64,000 bases of DNA from Plazaster borealis. Its lineage: Eukaryota > Echinodermata > Asteroidea > Forcipulatida > Labidiasteridae. The translations under genes were made by a program, and so were the position numbers. Location: positions 6,603,127 through 6,667,126 of the forward strand of contig CM037464.1 of assembly GCA_021014325.1 (NCBI GenBank). Reading direction: 5' to 3'. Positions 40,001 to 52,000 of the stretch are shown piece by piece; position 1 is the stretch's first letter; the number at the start of each line of letters is the position of its first letter. A model generated the notes under the pieces. That model was not told where the DNA came from and ran no database searches. It saw only the letters and a program-made list of their open reading frames with translations.

Positions 40001-43000
40001 TGGCTGCACGGAGTCGTTCCAAAATCGCACGGCCCCGTGCAGCCATTAGATTTGCGCTCAAGTGATTATTAGGTTCCCTAATCATCGAACTCTATTGTTG
40101 GTGCCTTTTTTTGGTCGGATTACACGGACAAGGCAGCTCGAAAGTAGCCCACTAAGGAGTGAAGGATTAGTGTTTGCGGTCTAGCTCAGGTAGGTATACC
40201 GGACAATGGTTTATCTAGTAAGACAATTATAACTACAAAGTGACATTTGGCTTCAGCTGGCCAACAGCATTGTTCCTTTGTTATACAGTGAGTCTCCCTC
40301 AAGACCAGACCATTTCAGAAGAACGTGTTCCTATGTGTGACATTGGGTGGATTTTCTTTTGTTTGAGCTTGCACGCATGGGACTGCGTCGAATTGCGGCC
40401 GTGCCCGTGACATAATTTATCCATGGTCCCTTAGTATGTCCGTCATTTACTGAAATGGACCTTACCGTGATGCAGTTGTCAAAGGCATCCCTCACAACTT
40501 CGTACTCCACCTCCTTCCAGCCTCGCAGAGATTTATCGACCAGAACCTGACTGGTATGGGAAAAGGCGGACGTTGCTAAGGGGACCAGCTCGGCTTTAGA
40601 ATTGGCGAATCCAGACCCCAGACCACCCAGAGCGAAAGCGGCGCGGACCATGACTGGGTAGCCAATCTTCTCGGCGGCTTCAACTGCCTGCATCAGACGA
40701 GAAAAGAAAAAGATACTTTTGTGGCGAATACGGTTATTCCTAAGAATAAAGATTATCGTTAATTTCAAGTTCTATAATGGAGAGAACAAGATTCTTAATT
40801 TTTAGCATGAATTTGGAAATAATGTAACCTAGTTAGATGATTAAGAGGGAAAACAGGCTTTTAAATTGCTAATTTATAACACTTATGGGTCTCCGGGATT
40901 GCCAAAGATTGTCCAGTTTACCACTTTCTCTACACCAGCATTTGTATAACTAAATATGCAACTGTTGTAGCATAGTGAGGTGTATATACCTCATAATGCA
41001 ACTGTTGTGGCATAGTGAGGTGTATGTGCCTCAAAATGCCACTGTTGTGGCATAGTGAGGTGTGTGTGCTTCAAAATGCCACTGTTGCGGCATAGTGAGG
41101 TGTGTTTGCCTCTAAATGCCACTGTTGCAGCATAGCGAGTTGTGTGTGGCTCAAAATGCCACTGCTGTGGCACAGTGAGGTGTGTGTGTCTCAAAATGCA
41201 ATTGTGGCACAGTGAGGTATGGGTTGGTTGTCTTAAGAAACACGCTGATAGTAGGAGGGTTCAAATAAAAGATAAAGTAGAAATTCAAAACAGAGCGCTT
41301 AAAATACACCAGTCCAGCTTATACTAAGGGCGTGTTTTGGCGTTTCTGACGTAAAATTCACTGACCAAAACAATTTCCGAGAGCTACGCGAAACATGTTG
41401 ATAACCAGAAACAGTTCTTGAAAATTCATGTTCTTAAAATATACAATCTTCAGTTTATTTTCAAGTAATGGAACTTAGTTTTTGTAAGTTTATCAACATT
41501 ATTTAATTGTTATGCTTGAAGGCATTTCATTTTTAAAAGAATTCCATTGACATTTTCCTGACAGTTTTTAGAATTCGCCATCTTGAAACCAAGCCTAACC
41601 GAGCCAACAAGTCGGTTACGGGTTGGTCGGAACAGCCGCGTCACCGCGGTTCAACCGAACACACAAAAACACTTAACCAATGACCAAAGCTCAAACACGT
41701 TTCTGGTTGGGGTCGCCAAAACGCACTCTATATTTGAATAGCAATCTCTGTCCCCATATATTATTCCTGCCATCATTTTACCTGGTCTACAGAGTATGCC
41801 GCCTGACTCGGGGCCACTTTCTCTCCGATCCACGCCATCTTCTCGGCAAAGATCTTCCTGTCTTCAGTGTCGATGATGGACTTGACCGGCGTACCGAGCA
41901 CCTTCACATTGTACTTGCTCAAGATCCCCGCCGCCTCCAGCTGAACGCCGCAGTTCAATCCCGTCTGACCGCCGAAGTTGAGCAAGATGCCGTCTGGACG
42001 CTCACTCTCTATGACCTGTTCAAGAAGTCAAAATTAAGAATTAAAGGCGAGGCTCAGTACTGGCGTAAATGGACTGTGCAAGTCGTGTGTATATTTGAAT
42101 TTCTGGGACCATTGTGGTCCCAACCATATGGAATTTTACGTGGGCAGGATATTGTTTTGTCGATTGTTTTAGTTTAACAAAGTTTATGGCCATGAAAATT
42201 ATATATGTTGTTGGAAATGTAATGCTAAGTGATGAACAATAAGAAAGTAAAATCAATTCAACAAAATAACGCAAGAAACCTGAGAATAAGACTTGACCTC
42301 CATTTCCAGTTACTTGTAAAAAATTAAGAATTTTGCCTATTTGACGGTCATGTTGTCATTAAACCTTGGCAAATGGGGTTTCTATTAATAAGCATCTTTG
42401 TCCCAAGTTTTAATTTTATTTCAAAGTTAATTAGAACAAATTATTTGTATTATCCAAAAATTGAAAACTTATTTATAACAACTTGCTATGGTTATTTTTA
42501 TATTCAAGAATTTTGTATAAATATATTTTAAAAGAAGATTTGATTTCAGTAGAACAATATAGTCTTCGTTCAAGTTTTTTTCTCGTTTTCAATATGCGCT
42601 GGACTTGCAGTCTATTTTATGGCAACTATCACAGAATTCTGCCCTTACGGTGCCCTGTAAAGGGCATTATTCTATGGGCTGTAAGCGCAGAACAGGGATG
42701 AGTTTTTTACGCATGTGGAAATTCCTGGGAAAAAATGGCTTGCTGGCCTTATTCTAGCCCCACCACCACCTCTCAGATGTTAACAATTCAAGGGGTTTAC
42801 AGACTCCATGCATCACTTGAAATTCGAAACTACAGAATTTGAAGCATGGTCTATTTCTCTGACCCTTTGGTGGCTGCTCTTATTTTTTTGAATAGGCTCA
42901 AGGAGGTTTGGAGAGAATTTCCCCAGTAAAAAGAACTATGAAATTGGGCGCTGTCCATTCTGTGTTTTTTTTTGCATTGTATACGATAAATAAAATACTC

Positions 43001-46000
43001 AGACAAACAAAAATACAACCACCAGCCAACATTTTAGTTGACATCATCAACATGAATATTCATATTAGATGATGAATATTTATGAATACCTGCGAGACAT
43101 AGTCCAGTGTGATGGGTAGGAAGTAGACACGGTCAGCCATTCCTTTGGATGTTTGCACCGTGGCAATGTTGGGATTGATCAGAACTGACTGTATGTCTTC
43201 TTCTTTCAATGCTTTGATTGCCTGCAAATACAACAAAAAAAGAATTTCTAAGTAAAAGAAAATGTAATATCTTCTGTGCAATTGATCTTTCTGACTCCGA
43301 CCACCCGCTATCCGTACACTTGGATGTGATCCCTGGCTATACGGCAGTTACGGGTTGTATGGCTTCTGACTGGCACCCCTGAACAAAGATATTGACAAAA
43401 TAGGGAGATCGCCAAAATAGGGGTTAGAGAGCTCAGTTAGTAGAGCACCAGCATGTTGATCTGGAGGTCACAGATTCTGGTAAATTTTTTCTTTGTTCAG
43501 CACAAAACATTTTACACCATTTCACTGTTTCCAAGGGACTACCTGATTTTGGCATGAAGCATCACACTTATAAATGGCGTGTCGTGGCCGAGCGGATAAG
43601 AGCACCAGACTCAAGCTCTGGTGTTTCTGTTCAGCAGAGTGTGGGTTCGAATTCCGGTCGTGACATTTGTGCCCTTAAGCAAGACACTTAACCATTATTG
43701 CTGCATCCTTCAGATGGGACGTAAAGCCGTTGTCCCCGTGTGTTGTGTAATGCACGTAAAAGAACCCAGTGCACTTATCGAAAAGAGAAGGGGTTCGCCC
43801 CGGTGTTCCTGATTTGATTGGCTGCATATTGCGCCACAGCACTTTGTAAACCATTACATGGTGCTATGTAAAGGAATGGGTCACATACTTCAAAAACGTA
43901 GCTCCACAATACCTTGCAGGAAAATACTGAATGTTGAAGCACCTGGAGCGTCACTGAGTGACGGATATGTGTGCTATATAAGAAGCCACTATTATTATTA
44001 TTATTATTAAATGTTGTCTTACTTGTGAGCCAGAGTAGTCAAACTCCCCAGCTTGGCCGATGGACAGCCCTCCGGAGCCAAGAATCAACACCTTCTTGGG
44101 AGGGTTGTCTTCCGTCGGGGTTCCTGGTAACGGCTTGAACATCATGAGGGAACGGATCCTCTCCCGCACAGACATCCTGCAAGGCAACATCATAACGCTT
44201 TACAATTCAACTCAATTCAATTTAATTAAATTTATTAAAAACGTTGTGTTAAAAATAACATGAAAATTGTTTTCCAGTGTGCACCTTACAATAAAAACAC
44301 ATAGAAATATGGTTGTAAAATAGAAAGAAGTTAAACAAATACAGTCGACTCTCGTTAATATGAGGTCTGCCTGACTAGCCCGTTTTCCTCGTAATATCCA
44401 AAGCTCATAATATTCGATCGCGGTAATATCAATGCACTATGCACAAAGTGCATGACAAAATGGCTGCACGTGTACACAGATAAGGCTGCTTCAATGCAGT
44501 GGATAACTATTTCGGATTAGAATTGCTAGCTTCTCTATTGATTGTCTTACAAGCCATAAATAACGATTTTCAGGCTGTTAAAGGTATTTCCTTTTTTTAA
44601 ATTTTTATTATTCTCGTTACAAAAGGGTTGAAAACAATGTTTTGCTTGTAACGGGCCGACAAAATTACCTCTTTGTAACTGTGTTCTCACTACTACCCTG
44701 CTCGTATAATCCGTATTTAAATGCATTGAAACATGCACAGGGCAGTTCGGGACCAGCAAAAACCTTGTATTAACCGGAACCTCGTAATATGCGAGCTCGT
44801 AATAACGGGAGTCGACTGTATACAGAACGGGTACTATATAAAAAGATTAACAGGACAAATTACACACAGTGACAGAGTATTTTACAACCATCAAAAATTA
44901 CAAGGGTGACAGCCAACAAATAAAAACCATCCAAAGTAAAGAGCAGTTAAAAACACGAGGACAAAGGAGGCCTACAAAAATCATTAGTGGATGTCAGCAA
45001 ACCAGGAAAAAGAGAAGAGGGACAAGACGCAGGGGATTATCTTTTGAATTTTGGAGCTGAATATGTGGCAAGCATTAGGCAAGAATGACATTCTGAAACA
45101 CTTAGTGTGGGTTGGGGGAGGACGAATTCTTCCTGATTTGTTGACAACCGCTGAAGAATGAAGTGGTTGCGTCAGATCTTGCATTATGTCTTGAAGCTTA
45201 GAGATAATGGCCGATTCAAACGGTGCTTGAATTTTGGGTAAAATTCCACAAGACTGCAGGGCTTGTATAGCTAAAACATTTTACCAGACCACAAACCTTT
45301 TTTACAAGACCAGAATCTAAATGAGAAAGAATTTTTTACAAAGTTTTACATGTAAGTTGTACTGTTTTTTATTTGAACAAGCACTAAGAGAAAATTTATC
45401 TTTTTTTCTGATGGATTAGTATACTTTGATACTCAACAGAGTTTAAAGGCACTGAACACGTTTTGTAATTGTCAAAGACCAGTGTTCTCACTTGGTGTAT
45501 CCCAACATATGCATAAAATAACAAGCCTGTGAAAATTTGGGCTCAATTGGTCATCGAAGTTGCAAGAAAATTATGAAAGAAAAAACACCCTTGTTGTCCA
45601 AATTTGTATGCTTTCAGATGGGAATAAAAACTTCTTGCAAGAAGTTTTTTATTATTTTAGTGAGAAATTACCTCTTTCTCAAAAACTACGTTACTTCAGA
45701 GGGAGTCGTTTCCTACAATGTTTTATACTATCAACAGCTCTCCGTTGCTTGGTACCAAGTAAATTGTTATGCTAATATTTGTTTTGAGTCATTACCAAAC
45801 GTGTACGATACCTTTAATGATATCTACCGGTACCAGACTCAAAGTCAACATTTGAACGTTAATGATCAATTTTTCGTTATTACACAGTGAGGTATTTTTC
45901 AAACTGAAAAAACACAAGACTGCCATAATAAGCACATTGAGACGTTGGTAGATAAAGCGCGATATAAAAACTAATTATTATTATTATTAATAAGACTTGC

Positions 46001-49000
46001 ACTGTCTACTAATATAAACCACAATCTTACTTTAAAATCATATTAATTTCATTTAAAAATGCTGCATTCTTCTCGAATAATGCACAAAGAGTGCAACCCT
46101 TACCTGTCAAATGTGTGTCACTGTCAAAGTCAAAAAACGTTTTGTACAGTATGATAATGCGTCACGGTGTTTTAACCTGTGTTTACCCAAGATAGGGTAT
46201 TTCCAAGGTGGGGAAATACCCTACCTCATGCATTATGCATGAGGTGTCATGCATTATGCATGAGGTGCAAGAGGAAATAATGCAATATTGACTGTCGTCA
46301 TTTTGGCCAATCAAGTATGAGTATCTGTGCAATAAGATGATGCAAATTAGTCACCAACATTCACAATTTGTTGGCCACTGAAATATGAGTATTTGTACAA
46401 ATAGGATGTATGCAAATAATATGCTGTCACCAACAGTCATCATTTTGGCCAATCAAGTATGAGTATTCGTGCTAATAAGATGATGCAAATTAGTCACCAG
46501 CAGTCACAATTTGTCGGCCACTGAAATATGAGTATTTGTACTAATAGAATGTATGCAAATAACATGCAGTCACCAACAGTCATAATTTTGGCCAATCAAG
46601 TACGAGTATTCGTGCTAATAAGATGATGCAAATTAGTCACCAACAGTCACAATTTTTTGGCCACTGAAATGCGAGTATTTGTACTAACAGGATGCATGCA
46701 AACAACATGCAGTCAACAACAGTCATACTTTTTATCAGTGAAATCTAGGAGTAGGCCTAAAGGCAATCCACATTAGAAATATGACAGATATTTGAATATT
46801 TTGTTTGAACTTTTTTCATGAAAAATATGGATAGTTCCCAATAGACGCTATCTTTACGGGCAAATTGCATTGTGGCTTGCGGGCGCCTCAAGCACTCAAA
46901 TTATTAACGCATCCGCATCGTTCACTAACCAATCGTGCGGTGAGTTTTGTGAAATGTGCGCGTGCTGCACGTCGTTCTTCTGGGGGACACGTGACATTGT
47001 GTTCCAAATTGCCTGTAAAAATAGCCGATTTACGTCATATTGCAACCAATCTAAGAAAACCCGAAAACCACGTAACACATATATAAAAGGTATTGAATTT
47101 CTGTTTGGGGAACAATTGAAACATCGGAAAACTAAATAACCCAAAATTTAAATAAACAAATCATGTGATCAAACCAACTGTTTTTCATAACCTGGTAGCG
47201 ATGCACTCGTTCCTAGGCAGTAGCCTGTACACAGGCGTTGCTATGGATACAGTTGGCCACTTCTAAGGATGGATGCCTAATATATCCTCGTATTAATTAC
47301 CGGCCTATTTTACACACATTCAGAATGTGATGCCCCTGACAATGATAAAGCATTCTAATGGGGGGGGGGGTATTTCCCACAACAATATAGGGCTTCGTAA
47401 AAATAATTTCTTGTTTCTCACATGACACGAGGGTGTGAGTTATTTGCTGAAATAAAAAAGGTCTGATTCAAATTTAAGGCGGTATAATGAAATGATGACA
47501 TTTTAACCTTCTGGTAACCCCTGGAGATATAGATTTACGGTAGCAGTATCCTCAGCACTAGAGACGAGGATCAAAGAGCAGAATTTCTTAAAATCTGAAG
47601 AAATTAACAACTTTTTTTCACCAGGCAAACATTTGAAAAAAGTCTGAACTAAAACAATTATGAGAAATTAAAGAACAATAAACTGTTAAAAAGCCTTTTT
47701 TTTTTTTAACAATCAAAGCTTCTAGACAGTTTCTAATTGGATAAAGGGATTTTGAAAGAACAATGTTCTTGTAACAGAAAACTCAACACGCACCGAAAAA
47801 AGGAAACAAATTTTGAAAAAAAGTAGATGCAGAGTAACTTTTTTTTCTTCTTTTCTTTTTCCTGTCACCTCCTGGCATTAGAGTACCCACAATGACACGG
47901 CGCTGTAACCAGCACTTAGACTCATTATTGTTTTAAGGCAAATACGAGAACTGACACCGTCGGGTATTTTGAAAATATTTCATACAGACTGTGGCAGTTG
48001 ACAATGTCCGTGGAAAATGGTGGCACGATGAGTGTTTAATTACCGGTATTCTTTGATGAAATTACACGGAGTTCTTAATGCACTGGTATTGGTCCACAAA
48101 TGCTCATATCGCAGTGACGCAGCATGAACACCACACACTAGGAGTGCCATACAAACGAGCACAAAGGAAATATTGTGGTCTAACATTGTATTGCGTGTTG
48201 GTCACAGGGCAGTTTGGGTGTCTGCATTTTTTTATAAATATATGTATTTTTAAAGCCACTCTTGGTAGGGGGCTACAAGAAGAAACTACTTAAGATGAAA
48301 ATAACTCAGGGGAGCTGAAGGTAAGAATTTATATTCCTCTTAAAACAGATTAGATTGTAGGATGGAGGGAAACATGCACCAGGCAAGGAGTTCCAAAGAG
48401 ATGCAGTCCATGGGAGTAAAGCTGTTAAAATGGCTCTTAGATCTACATCTCAGCAAAGCAAGAGTGTATGAGTGAGAAGAAGCAGAAAGCCTTCAACGCT
48501 CAAACATCCTGATAGGAGGAACCAGGTTTGGACATACTGGTGGCACATTTACCAAGAAAATATCCGTGGAAAAGACAAAGGCTGGCCTTAGACCTATGGT
48601 GGGAAAGAGGTTGCAATGTTGATCCTAACCCTTCACCAACAAGATTAACAATACGCTTCTGCACTCTATCTAATAAAGAAAAATATTTTGTCTTTATTTT
48701 GAACTTGATCACCATGCTATACCTGTCCTGTATGTATTTTAATTGACGACCTTAGGCGATCGGTTTCACAACTTCGGCAAACTTGGACACACCCATCCCG
48801 ATCCTGGCCAACAGCTTGCTGTACACAAGATGAACCAGTGTTCACCCATAACTTTTTTCAATGAGTGGCCAGCAGGACCAGGGCCCAATTTCATAAAGCA
48901 TGTAAGCATAAAATATTGCTAAGCACAGAAAACTCTTGCTTAGGAAAAACAGGTTACCAGCCAAAATACCGTTCAGTTCCCATTGCTGTGACTGATACCC

Positions 49001-52000
49001 AACTCATTTCTTGCTTAGCGAAGAAATTTTGCTTAGCAGAATTTTCTGCTAAACAGCTTTATGAAATTGGGCCCAGCTGGCTTGTCATTTCACTGGTCCA
49101 CCAGCTTTTTCACCGGTCCTTATTTTAAGGTTTTCTTGTAACAAATTGTCATTTGTATGGGACTTTGTTTGAAACCGTCAACATCATAAGCCGGCAGTGG
49201 TTTTTGAACATCACAGCTTTGGGAAGCAATGAACAAGCCACGCAGAAACCACTTGGACAGAATGTTGACTGGTCCTCCGAAGTTATAACTGGCATGTGGC
49301 CAGTGGACCACTGCTAAATAGGGCGAGAACCCTGATGACATGGATGAGGTTAGTGTTTTGTAGTCATAAGTTTCAAGTGTGATTGAAAGAGATCATACCC
49401 AATAAGGGGCCATTCAGAATAGTCAATGATAAAAAGAAATTGGGTTCATAATATAATCTATACACTGAAGAACAAAGTAATGCCTAAATTGAACCAGATA
49501 TTTTAGATCAAAGAAACCAACATCAGTAGTTTTCAATAGCTTTTCCTGGCTTAAACAAACAACTTTGTAGTTGAATCAGGAATGAAATTGACGATCTTGG
49601 GCCAGCTGGGTATTTTTTCTTCTTCTTTTTCGTTTGTTAATATGTGTATATAATTTGTTTAAACAAAAACTGAATTTTGATTTTCAGTTATTTTTTAACA
49701 TTGACTATTCTGAATGGCCCCTAACCCTAAATGTCCCCAAACTTTTCAAAATCAAACTTCCATGTTTTGTTTCATTCGGTTGGACTGAGCACTGCACAAG
49801 GAAATTGATTAATGCTTTACATGGGATCAGGCATACCACCATAATCAGAGTCTAACAGGTTTTGGTGTTGAGTTACCGTATGGTGTCAGATTTTGTGAGG
49901 AGTGACGAAGGATCGTAGTAAACCATTAAAAAGTAATTCGGGTTGAAGCTGTTATTATGGTGGGTTGTGTTGCAAGTAACGCCTGTCACATTAAAGAACA
50001 GGGCCCAACAATGCAAACGTAATGCAAACGTAATGTAATTTGGGCTGGTAACCTGTTTCTGCTTAGCAAGTTTTTATGCTTACAGGCTTTATGAAATTGG
50101 GCCCTGATCAAGAACAGTGGAGTGCTAGGATCGATTCCAAGTTCAGAATCGCTGCAAATTTATTTTGTCTATATAACTTTGTCGAAAAGAGAGAATTTTC
50201 ATTTGTGTGACAATAAACTATTCCTGTAATTGTCTTCCGCCAATGTATAAACCTATGGTCGTTCAACTCACTGGCAAAAAGATTGTGACAGTAAGATAGC
50301 AGTGTTGTAGCCGAGTGATCTAGCGCACCGGACTCAAGTTCTGGTGGTTGAGTCATCAAGATGTGGGTTCGAATCCTGGTTACGACACTTGCGTCCTTAA
50401 GCAGACACTCAACTACAATTGTTTCTCTTCACCCAGGGGTAAATGGGGTACCTGTGAGGGCAGAGATGGTTCTTGTGATGATTTGGCTTGGTGCGCTACT
50501 TACTTGGCAGCGGAGTGCCATTAGCATCACTGAGTGACAGATTTGACCACTACATGTATTACTATTGTTGTTTCATTTTATCCCAGCAATACAAAAGAAA
50601 GATCACATTTTCCTTTGCGCCAGTAACTCCTCGAGTCAGGCTACGTCAAGGGTCTTTCTTAGGAACCTTGCTGTTCCCAAAAGCGCCGCCTTCTGTAACA
50701 GATCTACGCTCTTATTATTATTATTATTATTATTGTGCAATACTACTTACTTGTTAGAGTTGAGTCCCTTCTTGTGATCTCGCACAGCGTCAACGAAGAC
50801 GTCAAAGAGGAATTCCAAGTCCCTTGGGCCCGCCATGTTCTCTGGATGAAACTGCACAGCAAACAACGGCTTGGTGTTGTGAACGATGCCCTCATTGGTC
50901 TGGTCGTTGGCGTTGGTAAACAGAATGGACCAATCAGAGGGCAGTTTTGAAGGATCGATTGCAAAGCCGTGGTTTTGCGTGGTGATGTAACAGCGCCCCG
51001 TTCCGTTGTGGATGCAAGGTTGGTTGTGGCCGCGGTTCCCGTATCTACGGTAAGGATTGGTTCACATCATTTGATTGAGTGTGTTTTTATTTATTCATTT
51101 CAAAAATATCTGTTATAGTCCAATGACGTATTACCAGTAGAACACATTACTTCAACCTTCCTGAGACATTGGTACTGGTATGAATGTTATAATCAGTTAG
51201 CTTTCAGATTGAAACAGACTCAAAGTCAACATTTGAACATATTATTTTTTGTTCAAGACATTACACAGTGAGGTACATGTATTATTCTTCAAGAATATTC
51301 AATTAAAAAACACAAGACCGCCGGACTTGTCCGGTCAAATTGTAGTTGTAGATATGTACCATAAAACTAACCTGTGCAAACTTCATTTCAAAAGGTGGTA
51401 GCGTTTTTGAGATATTGTCAAAAATCTAGAGTGGTTATGTCCACGCAGGAAGAATAATCTTCAATTGGAATACACAATCTGAGAAACGTTACTTCTCAGA
51501 TTAAAATTTTTTGTGATAAAAAGTGATATCTTTTTTCATAACCGCAGTACTTCGAAGTGAACATTTTCTCAAAATGCATTATACTATCCAAAGCTGCTGT
51601 ACTTCTTACCAAGTAAAGTTTTATTGCCATTAATTTTCAGAGTCATTACCAAACGTAGACAGACCCTTTAACGTACTCCAGCGAGTGATAAAGTAGTGAC
51701 GTCATCTGAGAGTGATAAGGGCCTATACTTTGTCTATTAAGACTTACTTCATCTTGAAGGAGCCAGTGCCCAAGGCCAAGGAGATGAGCTGATGTCCGAG
51801 GCAAATACCAAAGACCGGTTTAGGGTTGGGCTCGCTGAGAATGCGGCGGATGTGCTGTATGGACTCTGCACACATCTCAGGGTTGCCAGGTCCGTTGCTT
51901 AGAAACAGGCCGTCATAATCTAACCAGACAATCAAAATAATGTTGCACAAATTTTCAAAATAATGCAATCTTTGAAACTGTTGTCTGATAGTATCAGTTT

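Noticed and set aside
45537..45890. Recurring predicted peptides (M-Q-E-N-D-E-R-K-N type) at 7.8, 12.6, 15.4, 15.9 and 45.6 kb
   Set aside because: They all lie in family A elements, on either strand and with different ends. Similarity reflects the repeat, not a conserved protein.
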